The notes beneath the pieces are model-generated. The model was not told the origin of the DNA. It did no database searches and saw only the letters and a list, made by a program, of their open reading frames with translations. Shown here piece by piece: positions 38,223-47,837 of a stretch of 64,000 nucleotides of DNA. The stretch comes from Rhodovulum sp. P5 (GTDB taxonomy: Bacteria; Pseudomonadota; Alphaproteobacteria; Rhodobacterales; Rhodobacteraceae): positions 1,199,501 through 1,263,500 of the forward strand of contig NZ_CP015039.1 of assembly GCF_002079305.1 (NCBI RefSeq), read 5' to 3'. Every line of letters begins with the position of its first letter. Positions within the stretch are counted from its first letter, which is position 1. Both the position numbers and the translations under genes were made by a program.

Positions 38223-39523
38223 TCAGCGGCGCTCGGTCTGAAGCTTGCGCTCCAGATACATCGAGTAGCGGGACATGGAGAAACAGAATACGAAGAACAT
38301 GAAGGCGATGAAGCCGTAAAGCTCCCACACGATACCGTTCCATTCGGCATTCGCCCGGATCGAGTTGGACAGGCCCAACGGGTCCAGCAGCCCGATGATC
38401 GACACCAGCGTGGTGTCCTTGAACACCCCGATAAAGGTGGACACGATCCCGGGGATGGAGATCTTCAGCGCCTGAGGCATCACGATCAGCCGCTGCGCCT
38501 TCCAGTAGTCGAGGCCCAGCGCATCGGCGGCCTCGTACTGGCCCTTGGGCAACGCGGCCAGCCCCCGCGCACGACCTCTGCCATATAGGCGGAGGCGAAG
38601 ATCGTCACCATGATGATGACCCGCAGGATGATGTCGAAATTCGTACCCGGCGGCATGAAGTAGTTCAGCAGAACCGACGCCACGAACAGGAGCGTGATCA
38701 GCGGCACGCCGCGGATCAGTTCGATGAAGCCCGTGCAGATGGAGCGGATGATGAACAGGTTCGACTGACGGCCCAGCGCCAGCAGCACGCCGATGGGCAG
38801 AGACACGGTGATCGCGACAAGCCCGATGGTGATCGACAGCATGAAGCCACCGAAGTTGCGGCTTGGCACCGCCTCGATCCCCAGCGGGATGATCCCCTGC
38901 ATCAGTTGCGACCAGCCCGCGGCAAGGAACAGCCACCAAAGGACCGGCACGGCCCCGGCCGCAAGCGCGGCGACCAGCGGACCGAAGCGCGGCGCGGCTA
39001 GGCGGAAGGCCAAGGCCCCGAACACGAAGCCAAGCGCGGCCGCCACGGGCGTCCACAACGTGCCGCCCCAAAGAAGCCACGGCACGAGGAAGGGCGCCAC
39101 CAGCGAAAACCGCAACATGATCCGTGGCAGGGCCGTGAACAGGACAGGCGCCAATGCGGTCATCGCAAGCGCGAAGGCAAGGATGGGGCGCCAGTAAAGC
39201 TCTGACGGATAGAAGCCGAAGATCAGTTGCAGCCAGCGTTCCCGGATCACGGCAAGGCAGGCGCCATCAGCCGTCGCCCCGTAGGCCGCCTTGATCTGCT
39301 GGCGGCATTCGTCAAGCGAATTGGCCGTCCAGCTTGAATGCAGAAGCCAAGGCAGGATTTCGGACAGGACAGAATAGATGAAGGCCAGCGACAGAACCGT
39401 CAGAATGCCGTTCAGCCAACTTGAGAACAGGTTCTCCCGCAGCCAGCCGATCACGCCAACCGAGGACGCGGGAGGCGCCTGCTCTGGGACCATCTCCGTG
39501 CGGACAAAGGAAACGTCGCTCAT
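38223..39523 (-). pseudogene. aapM: General L-amino acid ABC importer permease AapM, frameshifted
   Basis: The N-terminal part (from MSDVSFVRTEMVPEQ at 39523) carries the expected helices to SAYMAEVVRGG, after which the frame turns into WPRCPRASTRPP and stops at 38486. The true continuation, LAALPKGQYEAADALGLDYWKAQRLIVMPQALKISIPGIV to the C-terminus ERKLQTERR, lies in another frame down to 38223. The switch is at the C5 run 38562-38566 (G5 on the coding strand). One missing base in that homopolymer explains it, and inserting one base would give a normal ~433-aa AapM. The lost part contains the loop that docks on the ATPase. It is either a sequencing error or a real mutation that would disable the importer. 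Confidence 0.9.
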
Positions 39524-39524
39524 C

Positions 39525-40781
39525 CTACCGCTCCACCAGTTTGACGCGGGAATTGTACCAGTTCATCACCAGCGAAATCGCCAAAGAGATCATCAGGTAG
39601 CACAGCATCAGCAGCAGAACGCATTCCAGTTCGCGCCCGGTCTGGTTCATGGTGATGCCGCCCAGCGTGCCGGTGATGTCCATGTAGCCCACGGCGATCG
39701 CCAGCGACGAGTTCTTGGTCAGGTTCAGATATTGCGAGATCAGCGGCGGGATGATCACACGCAGCGCCTGCGGCAGGATCACGAGGCTCATGATCCGGTT
39801 GGGGCGCAGGCCCAGCGCCGCCGCGGCCTCGGTCTGACCCTTGGAAATGGCAAGGATACCGCCGCGCACGATCTCGGCGATGAAGGCGGCGGTGTAGAAG
39901 CTGAGTGCCAGCCACAGCGCGATCAGGGAGTTGCGCATGTGAACGCCCCCCTGAAAGTTGAAGCCCTTCAGCGCGGGATAGCCAAGGTGAAAGCCCAGCG
40001 CGACCAGCAGGATGACAACAGGGACCGCGACCACGCCAAGGCGCAGATACCACGTTGTCGGACGCACCCCCGATTCATTCTGGATGCGGTCGGCGCGTGA
40101 CTTGATCCGGCCCGCCACGAAGAACCCGGCGGCCAGAACGGCAAGGATGGCCAGCAGGTCTATGCTGATGTTGAAGGCCCCAAAGACGGGCAGATCGCCA
40201 AGGCTGCGGCTGAACAGCGGCTCGGGGATATAGAAGCCGCGATTGGTCAGTGCAACAGTGTCACCGAACAGCATGAAGGCAGATGGGTCCGCACCGCGGA
40301 AATCGCGCGGGGCCGGAAATGTCTCGATCAGGATCGCCATGAAGAAAACGATCCAGAGCAGGACCGGCACGTTCCGGAACATCTCGACATAGACGGTCAT
40401 GATCCGCGCGACGAGCCAGTTCTTCGACAGTCGCAAGACCCCGATGACCACGCCCATGACGGTCGCAAGAACGCAACCGAGCACCGCCACCAACAACGTG
40501 TTCAGAAGGCCGACAAAGGACGCCCTGAGATGGCTGTCCTGGTTGTCGTATTCGATCAGCGTCTGGTTGATGTCGTATTGCGCCGATTCCGTCAGGAAAC
40601 CGAACTCGATGGGCTTGCCCAGGTCCGCAAGGTTTTGCGCGGTGTTGTTGATCAGCCAGGCCGCGGCCAGCATGAACACCAGCATCGCGACCACCTGAAT
40701 TGTCAGCGACCGGTACCGGGTGTCGTAAAGCAGCATGCTCAGCCGAAACGAGTCCCGCGGTGCATCCGTAGCTATCGTCAT
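39525..40781 (-). CDS. aapQ: General L-amino acid ABC importer permease
   Basis: 418 aa. It starts MTIATDAPRDSFRLSMLLYDTRYRSLTIQVV, then hydrophobic helices with the AapQ-type long periplasmic insert (LADLGKPIEFGFLTESAQYDINQTLIEYDNQDSHLRA). The coupling loop is FIAEIVRGGILAISKGQTEAAAALGLRPNRIM. It pairs with AapM in the inner membrane. Intact here; aapM starts directly after its stop. Confidence 0.95.
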   Translation of the reverse strand: MTIATDAPRDSFRLSMLLYDTRYRSLTIQVVAMLVFMLAAAWLINNTAQNLADLGKPIEFGFLTESAQYDINQTLIEYDNQDSHLRASFVGLLNTLLVAVLGCVLATVMGVVIGVLRLSKNWLVARIMTVYVEMFRNVPVLLWIVFFMAILIETFPAPRDFRGADPSAFMLFGDTVALTNRGFYIPEPLFSRSLGDLPVFGAFNISIDLLAILAVLAAGFFVAGRIKSRADRIQNESGVRPTTWYLRLGVVAVPVVILLVALGFHLGYPALKGFNFQGGVHMRNSLIALWLALSFYTAAFIAEIVRGGILAISKGQTEAAAALGLRPNRIMSLVILPQALRVIIPPLISQYLNLTKNSSLAIAVGYMDITGTLGGITMNQTGRELECVLLLMLCYLMISLAISLVMNWYNSRVKLVER

Positions 40782-40888
40782 TGGGGTCCCCCCCTTTGGT
40801 ACGCCGTGCCGACAAACCTTTCCAACAGCGCTGCCGCGGGGCGGCACACCTGACATCGGTTCATCGATCTACTAAAGACAGATAGTCG

Positions 40889-40914
40889 AAGGGCGCGGAT
40901 TGTCCCGCGCCCTT
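40889..40914 (-). other. Stem-loop between aapJ and aapQ
   Basis: Perfect 10-bp stem AAGGGCGCGG/CCGCGCCCTT around a six-base loop, 11 bases past the aapJ stop. Intergenic hairpins after periplasmic-binding-protein genes typically protect the upstream message so that more binding protein than permease is made. It could also act as a partial terminator. Confidence 0.65.
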
Positions 40915-40925
40915 GTTGACTTCGC

Positions 40926-41945
40926 TTACCGGAACGGCGGCGCGTACATCAGGCCACCATCGGTCCACTGCGCGTTCAGGCCGCGCGCCAGACCGATCGG
41001 CGTGTTCTCACCGATGTACTTTTCAAAGATCTCGCCGTAGTTACCACCGGCCTTGATCGCATTGACGGCCCAGTCGGCCGGCAGACCCAGCATCTCGCCC
41101 AGGTTGCCCTCGGTGCCCAGAAGACGGTTGATCTCGGGGTTGGAGGTCGGCGCCGAGGCCAGTTCGTCGATATTGGCCGAGGTGATGCCCAGTTCTTCGG
41201 CGGCAATCAGCGCGTTCAGCGTCCAGCGGGCGATATCGCCCCACTCGTCATCGCCATGGCGGACAAGCGGGCCCAGCGGCTCTTTCGAGATGATCTCGGG
41301 CAGAACCACATGGGCGGTCGGGGTTTCAAAGGTCGCACGCGTGGCGGCCAGACCCGATGCGTCGGTTGTATAGACGTCACAGGCGCCGGCAAGGTACTGC
41401 TGCTGCGCCTCGGCGTTGGTTTCGATCGGCACCGGCTCATAGCTGATGTTGTTCACGCGGAAGAAGTCGGCGAGGTTCAGCTCGGTCGTGGTGCCGGTCT
41501 GGATGCAGACGGTCGCGCCGTCCAGTTCCTTGGCCGAGGTCACGCCCAGTTCCTTGGGAACCATGAAGCCCTGGCCGTCATAGTAGTTCACGCCGACGAA
41601 GGTGAACTTGAGGTCCACGTCGCGGGTGAAGGTCCAGGTCGTGTTGCGCGACAGCGCGTCGATTTCCCCCGAGGCGAGCGCGGTGAAACGCGTCTTGCCG
41701 GTCAGGTTCACGAATTCGATGGCGGTCGGGTCGCCAAGAACCGCAGCGGCCAGCGCCCGGCAATAGGCCACGTCGAAACCGCTCCACTCGCCATTTGCGT
41801 CCGGAGCAGCGAAGCCGACGAGACCGGTATTGATCCCGCAGTTCAGCTTGCCGCGTGCCTTGACATCATCAAGTGTCGCCGCCCCTGCCACACCGGCAGC
41901 GAAGCTGGCGATGGTCAATGCGCCAAGAAATACGGATTTGGTCAT
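40926..41945 (-). CDS. aapJ: General L-amino acid-binding periplasmic protein
   Basis: 339 aa with a signal peptide (MTKSVFLGALTIASFAAGVAGAAT). The mature N-terminus LDDVKARGKLNCGINTGLVGFAAPDANGEWSGFDVAYCRA and later LSRNTTWTFTRD, VGVNYYDGQGFMV and YGEIFEKYIG are typical AapJ. It delivers a wide range of L-amino acids to AapQM. It is followed by a stable hairpin, and its 5' region has an 18-bp interrupted palindrome. Confidence 0.95.
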   Translation of the reverse strand: MTKSVFLGALTIASFAAGVAGAATLDDVKARGKLNCGINTGLVGFAAPDANGEWSGFDVAYCRALAAAVLGDPTAIEFVNLTGKTRFTALASGEIDALSRNTTWTFTRDVDLKFTFVGVNYYDGQGFMVPKELGVTSAKELDGATVCIQTGTTTELNLADFFRVNNISYEPVPIETNAEAQQQYLAGACDVYTTDASGLAATRATFETPTAHVVLPEIISKEPLGPLVRHGDDEWGDIARWTLNALIAAEELGITSANIDELASAPTSNPEINRLLGTEGNLGEMLGLPADWAVNAIKAGGNYGEIFEKYIGENTPIGLARGLNAQWTDGGLMYAPPFR

Positions 41946-41965
41946 GTTTACCTCTTCCTGAGTGT

Positions 41966-41983
41966 CCGTCGTTGGAACGACGG
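41966..41983. promoter_or_regulatory. Interrupted palindrome in the aapJ leader
   Basis: CCGTCGTT-GG-AACGACGG has 8-bp arms separated by two bases, 21 bases upstream of the aapJ ATG. A smaller repeat (CCCGT/ACGGG, 41995-42007) lies just beyond. It could be an operator or a leader hairpin near the ribosome-binding region. Nothing else is evident in the 236-bp gap. Confidence 0.45.
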
Positions 41984-42181
41984 TCTTATGCTGTCCCGTC
42001 CCACGGGAATACGATGCGAGAGAACAGACCCCCTCGGCGCTGAGAGTTTGGGCAAATTCCCGCTTATTCGTCAAGGCCACGTTCCGACAGGTTTCGACCA
42101 ATGTCGTTGCAATCATGGGCCAGCCTGCCCCAATCGGGGGGCGCCCGAAATTTGTGCAGTCACGTATAACTTGAGGGCAGG

Positions 42182-42895
42182 TCAGGAAAAGCGGGTCAAA
42201 TCCAGAAACCGGCGGGCCTGAAGAAAATCGCGTTTTTTCGCCTCGGCCACCTCTGCGGCCTCTTCGTCCACGCCCCACTGTTCTTCCTGCCATGTCTCAT
42301 CAATGCGGGAGATGTCCCACAATGTTTCGACAGGCTGAATGTCTGTCATCGCGGCCAGCCCGATCACCAGGGATCCCGACAAACCCACCAGATCGTGCAA
42401 GGCGGTGAGGGTAAAGGCGTCCATCGCAGACACCTGTTCCCGCAGGGTCCGAAGGCTTTCAGGCGGTTGATCGCAGGGAATCACCCCCGCCACCGGAATG
42501 AGCGGCGCATCGAGCGCATCCCGCGCCCAATCCAGCAGCGGATCCCATGCCGCGGCCTGCCGCGCGACCAGTGCCTCGGGGCTGTCGGCGCGGTGGCACA
42601 GCAGATCGCTTTCGGCATAGGCCGCGATCAGGGCGGCGACCTCGTCTTTCTGCACACTGACCTTGTCGATGGCAGCATTGGCGCCGCGCATCACCGGCAT
42701 GGTCACGGGGCGGACCTCTCCCTCCTGCGCGTCCCATTCGGCCGCGGCAGCCGCGGCCATCGCGCGCGAGGGCAGAACAAGCGGGTTCTTGGCGGGCGTG
42801 CGCACCGGGCGCCCATCCAGATGAACCGTGAACCCGCCGTCGATGTCGGCGACGGACGCGGTTTTCCAGAAACGTTTCAGGGCCCAGTCAGCCAT
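42182..42895 (-). CDS. ATP12 family ATP synthase assembly chaperone
   Basis: 237 aa. The family features are WALKRFWKTASVADIDGGFTVHLDGRPVRTPAKNPLVLPS at the N-terminus, then AAEWDAQEGEVRPVTMPVMRGANAAID and SDLLCHRADSPEALVARQAAAWDPLLDWA. ATP12 assists F1 alpha-subunit assembly in mitochondria and is conserved in alphaproteobacteria. It is the last gene of a minus-strand run; its ATG overlaps the HAD phosphatase gene by eight bases. Confidence 0.9.
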   Translation of the reverse strand: MADWALKRFWKTASVADIDGGFTVHLDGRPVRTPAKNPLVLPSRAMAAAAAAEWDAQEGEVRPVTMPVMRGANAAIDKVSVQKDEVAALIAAYAESDLLCHRADSPEALVARQAAAWDPLLDWARDALDAPLIPVAGVIPCDQPPESLRTLREQVSAMDAFTLTALHDLVGLSGSLVIGLAAMTDIQPVETLWDISRIDETWQEEQWGVDEEAAEVAEAKKRDFLQARRFLDLTRFS

Positions 42896-43562
42896 CCGGT
42901 CTCTCCCACAGGCGGAGCACGGCCGCGGGCAGATCGGCAAAGCTGTGCACCAATGCGTCGGCCGCGGCCAGCCGTTCGACCGGGTGATAGCCCCAGCCGA
43001 CCCCAAGCGTCTGCACGCCCGCAGCACGGCCCATTTCGATATCGAATTCGGTGTCCCCGATCATCACGGCATCCGCGGGCGCGACCCCGGCCTCGGACAG
43101 GGCCGCCAGAACCATTGCCGGATGGGGCTTGGACGGGTGGTGATCGGCCACCTGCACCGTGACGAAGTGATGCCCGATCCCGTGGGCCTCAAGGATATGG
43201 TCGAGCCCGCGCTTTGACTTGCCCGTCGCGATGCCGAGAAGAATATCGTCAACGGCCGCCAGTGCCTCCAACGCCTCCAGCGCGCCGGGGAACAGGGGCG
43301 AAGCGCCCTCCCCCACCCGCCGGGCGAAGAAGCTCTGCCGGTAGGTGTCCAGCATCCGCGCGGCCTGATCGGCCGGCAGATCGGGGGCCAAGGTCGCAAT
43401 GGCCACCGGCAGCGACAGGCCAACCACGCCGATCACCTGTTCGTGCGGCGGCACGGGCAGGCCTTCGGCGGCAAAGGCCGCCTCCATCGCGGCGGCGATG
43501 TGGGTCTGGCTGTCGACCAGCGTGCCGTCGACATCGAAGATCACCAGGCGCAGGTCGGTCAT
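42888..43562 (-). CDS. HAD-superfamily phosphatase (Gph/phosphoglycolate phosphatase-like)
   Basis: 224 aa. Motif I DVDGTLVDS (nucleophile and acid Asp), a cap domain (about 15-80), motif II ATGKSKRG, motif III Lys in HHPSKPHPAM and motif IV MIGDTEFDIEMGRAAG. Substrate cannot be fixed from sequence; similar proteins act on phosphoglycolate or pyridine phosphates. The ATG overlaps the stop of the pseudouridine synthase gene by four bases. Confidence 0.88.
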   Translation of the reverse strand: MTDLRLVIFDVDGTLVDSQTHIAAAMEAAFAAEGLPVPPHEQVIGVVGLSLPVAIATLAPDLPADQAARMLDTYRQSFFARRVGEGASPLFPGALEALEALAAVDDILLGIATGKSKRGLDHILEAHGIGHHFVTVQVADHHPSKPHPAMVLAALSEAGVAPADAVMIGDTEFDIEMGRAAGVQTLGVGWGYHPVERLAAADALVHSFADLPAAVLRLWERPDG

Positions 43563-44602
43563 TCCATCTCCTCGAACGGGTCGGCGGGCACATCGGCGGG
43601 GTCCCATCCCAGCATGTCCCATGTCCGTTGCATATGCGGCGGCAGCGGCGCGGTCAGCGTCAGCACCGCCCCGGTGACCGGATGCGTCAGGCGCAGATGG
43701 CGGGCGTGCAGGTGAAGCTTGCGGCTGATCTCTCCGCCCAGTTGCGCGCCCCAGCCATCGCCAAGGTTTTCCTGCCCCGACCCGCCATATTTCCCGTCGC
43801 CCACGATCGGATGACCGATCTCGGCCATATGCGCGCGCAATTGATGGGTGCGGCCCGTAACCGGGACCAAAGCGCACCAGCTTGCCCGTCTGCCAAGAGA
43901 CGACAGAACCGCGTAATCGGTGACGGCGCGTTTCGCGCCCGGCGTATCGTCCACGGCATCGGGATGAAGGCACAGCATCTTTTCGCCCTCCCCCTTCGAC
44001 CCGTGGCCCGGCGCCTTGACCAGACCGTAGCGGATCGTGCCCATCGCCGGGCTGGGCGTGCCCGCGACGACCGCCCAGTAGATCTTGCGCGTCTCCCGCG
44101 CACGGAAGGCGGCGGTCAGGGCATTGGCCACCGCGCGCGTCCGCGCCATCAGCAGAACGCCGGACGTATCCTTGTCCAGCCGGTGCACCAGCCGGGGCTT
44201 TTCCTCCAGATCGAAGCGCAGCGCCTCGGACAACCCGTCGACATGGCGGGTCTGGCCGCTGCCACCCTGCACCGGCAGGCCCGGCGGCTTGTTCAGCGCA
44301 AGGATATGGTCGTCGCGGAAGATCACGCAGTCGCGGATCATCTGCGCGTCGGCCTCGCTGACCTGCGGCTTTGGCCGGTCTTCCACCGCACCGGGATCGG
44401 GCAAGGGCGGAATGCGCACCTGCTGCCCCACGTCCACACGTGTCGCGGGTTTGACGCGGCCGCCGTCGACCCGGATTTCGCCCTTGCGGCACATCTTTTC
44501 GATACGGCCCTGGGGCACATGCGGAAAGCGGCGGCGGAACCAGCGGTCAAGCCGTTGATCGCCCTCCCCTTCCGCAACCGTCAGGGTCTGCACACCGCTC
44601 AC
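43559..44602 (-). CDS. RluC/RluD-family 23S rRNA pseudouridine synthase
   Basis: 347 aa. An N-terminal S4 domain (QRLDRWFRRRFPHVPQGRIEKMCRKGEIRVDGGRVKPATRV, ~15-60) is followed by the RluA-type catalytic domain with HRLDKDTSGVLLMAR (catalytic Asp), KIYWAVVAGTP and VTGRTHQLRAHMAEIGHPIVGDGKYGG. I call RluC by overall order; the exact site modified is not certain. The GTG start at 44602 overlaps the crcB stop (GTGA), so it is translated in a coupled way. Confidence 0.9.
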   Translation of the reverse strand: MSGVQTLTVAEGEGDQRLDRWFRRRFPHVPQGRIEKMCRKGEIRVDGGRVKPATRVDVGQQVRIPPLPDPGAVEDRPKPQVSEADAQMIRDCVIFRDDHILALNKPPGLPVQGGSGQTRHVDGLSEALRFDLEEKPRLVHRLDKDTSGVLLMARTRAVANALTAAFRARETRKIYWAVVAGTPSPAMGTIRYGLVKAPGHGSKGEGEKMLCLHPDAVDDTPGAKRAVTDYAVLSSLGRRASWCALVPVTGRTHQLRAHMAEIGHPIVGDGKYGGSGQENLGDGWGAQLGGEISRKLHLHARHLRLTHPVTGAVLTLTAPLPPHMQRTWDMLGWDPADVPADPFEEME

Positions 44603-44985
44603 GACATCAGGCTCCGCGTAAGCCAAAGGCCCAGCGCTATGGCACTCAGCGAAATCACGACCGAGGCCAGCACATATGTCAGGGCAAGGTCCGCCTGCCC
44701 GCGTTCGTACAAGGCAACCGTATCGAGGGAAAAGGACGAGAAGGTCGTAAAGCCCCCAAGGACCCCGATCTGGAAGAACGGGGCGAACTGCGTGCCGCCC
44801 TTCTTCGCCAGCACAACGATCAGGACGCCCATCAGGAACGACCCCGCGATGTTGACGAAGATCGTGCCCCACGGAAAGCCGCGCCCCATCAGATGCGTCG
44901 CGGCCACACCGCTGAGATACCGCCCCACGGCGCCCACGGCCCCGCCAAGGGCCACCTGTATAATCGTTCCACCTGTCATGGGCAT
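44599..44985 (-). CDS. crcB: Fluoride channel CrcB/FluC
   Basis: 128 aa, four hydrophobic helices. GGAVGAVGRYLSG, WGTIFVNIAGSFLMGVL (conserved Asn) and GVLGGFTTFSSFSLDTV (the phenylalanine-lined TTFSSF motif) define the family, which exports fluoride as a dual-topology dimer. It lies between rarA and rluC. No fluoride riboswitch is seen in the 25-base gap upstream. Confidence 0.94.
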   Translation of the reverse strand: MPMTGGTIIQVALGGAVGAVGRYLSGVAATHLMGRGFPWGTIFVNIAGSFLMGVLIVVLAKKGGTQFAPFFQIGVLGGFTTFSSFSLDTVALYERGQADLALTYVLASVVISLSAIALGLWLTRSLMS

Positions 44986-45010
44986 CCCATCGCCGCCCGG
45001 CCGCGGCTTG

Positions 45011-46327
45011 TCAACCGCCCTGCCGCTTGGCGCGCAGCTTGGTGAAGTAGTCCAGCCGGCGCTTCAATTCCCGTTCGAAACCACGCTCCACGGGCAGGTA
45101 ATAGACCCCGCGCCGCATCCTCTCGGGAAAGTAGTTCTGGCCCGAGAAGGCATCTTCGGCATCGTGATCGTATTCATATCCCGCACCGTAGCCCTGTTCT
45201 TTCATCAGCTTGGTCGGCGCATTCAGGATATGCTTGGGCGGCGGTTCCGATCCGGTCTTTTTCGCCGCCGACCGGGCATTCTTGTAGGCCGCGTACCCGG
45301 CATTCGATTTCGGGGCGAGCGACAGGTACAGGACCGCCTGCGCCAGGGCGAGTTCTCCCTCCGGGCTGCCCAGCCGTTCATAAACCTGCCACGCGTCCAG
45401 ACAGACCGTCTGCGCCTGAGGGTCGGCCAGCCCGATATCCTCGACCGCCATCCGGGTAATCCGACGGGCAAGAAAGCGCGGATCCTCCCCCCCTTCCAGC
45501 ATGCGCGTCAGCCAGTAAAGCGCGGCATCGGGGTCGGACCCACGGACCGATTTGTGCAGGGCTGAAATCAGGTTGTAATGCGCCTCTCCCGACTTGTCGT
45601 AATGCGCGGCCCGTTTCTGCAACCGGCGTGACAGATCCTCGGGGGACAGGGCGCCGGCCACTTTCCACGCCGCGACCTGTTCGATCAGGTTCAGCAGCGC
45701 CCGGCCGTCGCCATCGGCCATTTCCAGCAGAGTGTCGCGCGCCGGGCCGGTCAGGGGCAGCGCCCGGCCCAGTTCATGCTCGGCCCGCTGGGCCAAAAGC
45801 TCCAGATGGACAAGATCAAGCCGGTCCAGCACCAGCACCTGCGCCCGCGACAACAGGGCGGCATTCAGTTCGAAACTCGGGTTCTCGGTTGTGGCGCCGA
45901 CCAGAAGGATCGTGCCGTCTTCCATATATGGCAGGAAGCCGTCCTGCTGCGCCTTGTTGAAGCGGTGAATCTCGTCAACGAACAGAAGCGTTCCCTGCCC
46001 GTTGGCGTGGCGCAGTTTCGCGGCCTCGAAGACCTTCTTCAGATCGGCCACGCCGGTGAAGATGGCGCTGATCTGAACGAAGCTCAGATCGGTCTCATCG
46101 GCCAGAAGCCGCGCGATGGTGGTCTTGCCCACCCCCGGCGGCCCCCAAAAGATGAGCGATGACAACGTGCCCGCCGCCAGCATGACGCCCAGGGGCCCCT
46201 CTGGCCCCAGCACATGCTCCTGCCCGATCACCTCCGCCAATGCCCTTGGCCGCAGGCGATCGGCCAGCGGGCGGGGCCCGGCCAGTGCCGGCGCGTCGGC
46301 GGGTGTCTGATCGAACAGGTCTGCCAT
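45011..46327 (-). CDS. rarA: Replication-associated recombination protein RarA (MgsA)
   Basis: 438 aa. Walker [10 protein letters not shown] (62-70), Walker [15 protein letters not shown], sensor 1 [18 protein letters not shown], then the C-terminal tetramerisation domain with [25 protein letters not shown] and [19 protein letters not shown]. It acts at stalled forks and single-strand gaps. It follows the DegP-like gene by 23 bases. Confidence 0.95.
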   Translation of the reverse strand: MADLFDQTPADAPALAGPRPLADRLRPRALAEVIGQEHVLGPEGPLGVMLAAGTLSSLIFWGPPGVGKTTIARLLADETDLSFVQISAIFTGVADLKKVFEAAKLRHANGQGTLLFVDEIHRFNKAQQDGFLPYMEDGTILLVGATTENPSFELNAALLSRAQVLVLDRLDLVHLELLAQRAEHELGRALPLTGPARDTLLEMADGDGRALLNLIEQVAAWKVAGALSPEDLSRRLQKRAAHYDKSGEAHYNLISALHKSVRGSDPDAALYWLTRMLEGGEDPRFLARRITRMAVEDIGLADPQAQTVCLDAWQVYERLGSPEGELALAQAVLYLSLAPKSNAGYAAYKNARSAAKKTGSEPPPKHILNAPTKLMKEQGYGAGYEYDHDAEDAFSGQNYFPERMRRGVYYLPVERGFERELKRRLDYFTKLRAKRQGG

Positions 46328-46350
46328 TTGCGCAGCCTAGGTCAGACGGA

Positions 46351-47733
46351 TCAGACGCGAAAGCGCAAGACGCTGCGCCGGCCGTTCCTCAGATACTCGA
46401 TGGTCCATGTCCGCCCGCCGTCTCGAACGGCCTTCGCAACATCTGCAGTATCGTCGATCTCTTTGTCATTGATCCGCAGCAGGACATCGCCGGGTTTTAG
46501 CCCGACCCGGCTGCCCACCCGGCCCGGCTCTGTCACAAGCACCCCCGGCATCTCGGCTGACAGCCCGACCTCCTGCGCCACGGCCGGGTTGATGTTGACG
46601 ACCGTCAGACCTTCCAGAATGCTGCGGCCGCCAATCTTGACCGGGTCGCGGGGCGGTGTCTCTGGCGGGGCGACCAAGGCGACCTTCGCCGACCGCTCAC
46701 GCCCCTTGTGCAGATAGCCGACCTTGACCGTTTCGCCGATCCCCTTGGCCGACAGGCGGAACAGCAGTTCCTGAGGGGTGTTCACGGGCTCACCGTCGAT
46801 TTCCAGAACGACATCGCCGATCTCGAAGCCCGCCTTTCGGAACGGGCTATCACTGTGCAGCTCGGCCAGAACGACGCCCCGGGGCAGGTCGAGACCCAAT
46901 GCTTCGGCAAGGGCGGCATCGACCGCCTGCGCCGACACCCCCGCCCATGGGCGCAGGAACCGCTTTTCCCCTTGCTCGGCCTGTTCGACAAACCGCGCAA
47001 CAAGATCGGCCGGGATCGCGAAACCAATGCCGTTCGACCCTCCGGAACGCGACAGGATCGCGGTGTTGATCCCGACAAGGCGCCCGGACATGTCGACAAG
47101 CGCGCCCCCGGAATTGCCCGGATTGATGGCCGCATCGGTCTGGATGAACAGGCCCCGTCCGCCGCCGATGGAGAGCCCCGACCGGGCCAGCCCGGAGACG
47201 ATGCCCGAACTGACCGTCTGACCGATGCCGAACGGATTGCCGATGGCCAGAACCAGATCGCCGACCTCCACCGTGTCGGACGCCCGGAACGCCAGCGCGG
47301 GCAGGTCCTTCGCCCCCTTCAACCGCAGAAGGGCCAGATCGGCCTCTTCGTCGGCAAGCAGGACGGCAGCATCGAACTCGCGCCGGTCGTTCAGAACCAC
47401 GCGGATTTGCGTCGCCTGACCAACCACGTGGTAGTTGGACACAACCAATCCGTCCTCCGACACGATCACGCCGGAGCCGAGCGAGTTCTGAACGCGCGGC
47501 TGTACATGACCGAAATTGCGGAACATTTCGGAAAAGAAGGGGTCATTCGCAAACGGCGTGGTCTTTTCGGCCACCACCCGCTGGGCGTAGATGTTGACCA
47601 CCGCCGGAGCGGTCTGGCGGACCACCGGCGCAAAGCTCATCGTGATCTCGCCCCGGCTTTGCGGCACCTGCGTCTGGGCCGCAACCGGCAGGGCGGTGAG
47701 AATCATGAACAGGAAGACTGTGAAATGCCGCAT
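46351..47733 (-). CDS. DegP/DegQ-type periplasmic serine protease (Do family)
   Basis: 460 aa with a signal peptide (MRHFTVFLFMILTALPVAAQT). The trypsin-like domain has catalytic His102 (SNYHVVG), Asp132 (DEEADLALLRL) and Ser208 (NPGNSGGAL). Two PDZ domains follow (about 255-355 and 370-450; VLAELHSDSPFRKAGFEIGDVVLEIDG and GVLVTEPGRVGSRVGLKPGDVLLRIND). It degrades or refolds envelope proteins. First gene of the six-gene minus run ending with the ATP12 chaperone gene. Confidence 0.92.
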   Translation of the reverse strand: MRHFTVFLFMILTALPVAAQTQVPQSRGEITMSFAPVVRQTAPAVVNIYAQRVVAEKTTPFANDPFFSEMFRNFGHVQPRVQNSLGSGVIVSEDGLVVSNYHVVGQATQIRVVLNDRREFDAAVLLADEEADLALLRLKGAKDLPALAFRASDTVEVGDLVLAIGNPFGIGQTVSSGIVSGLARSGLSIGGGRGLFIQTDAAINPGNSGGALVDMSGRLVGINTAILSRSGGSNGIGFAIPADLVARFVEQAEQGEKRFLRPWAGVSAQAVDAALAEALGLDLPRGVVLAELHSDSPFRKAGFEIGDVVLEIDGEPVNTPQELLFRLSAKGIGETVKVGYLHKGRERSAKVALVAPPETPPRDPVKIGGRSILEGLTVVNINPAVAQEVGLSAEMPGVLVTEPGRVGSRVGLKPGDVLLRINDKEIDDTADVAKAVRDGGRTWTIEYLRNGRRSVLRFRV

Positions 47734-47805
47734 GGTCCCGTTTCAGCTGTTTGACATGCACAGCGGTATATGGGCGGCGGGACCTGATTTCAAAGGCAAC
47801 GTCGG

Positions 47806-47828
47806 CCCCCCGCCACAAGGGCGGGGGG
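47806..47828 (-). other. GC-rich hairpin after luxI
   Basis: Nine-bp stem CCCCCCGCC/GGCGGGGGG around a five-base loop, ten bases past the luxI stop. There is no U-tract on either strand, so it may be a weak terminator or an mRNA 3' stabiliser. Confidence 0.5.
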
Positions 47829-47837
47829 TTCGATAAC

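Noticed and set aside
38486..39523. Treating the truncated first part of aapM as a complete gene
   Set aside because: The last 16 residues are unrelated to the family and the correct continuation exists in another frame, so the stop is an effect of the frameshift.
44986..45010. Fluoride riboswitch upstream of crcB
   Set aside because: The gap to rarA is only 25 bases, too short for the riboswitch, and no matching pseudoknot sequence is visible.
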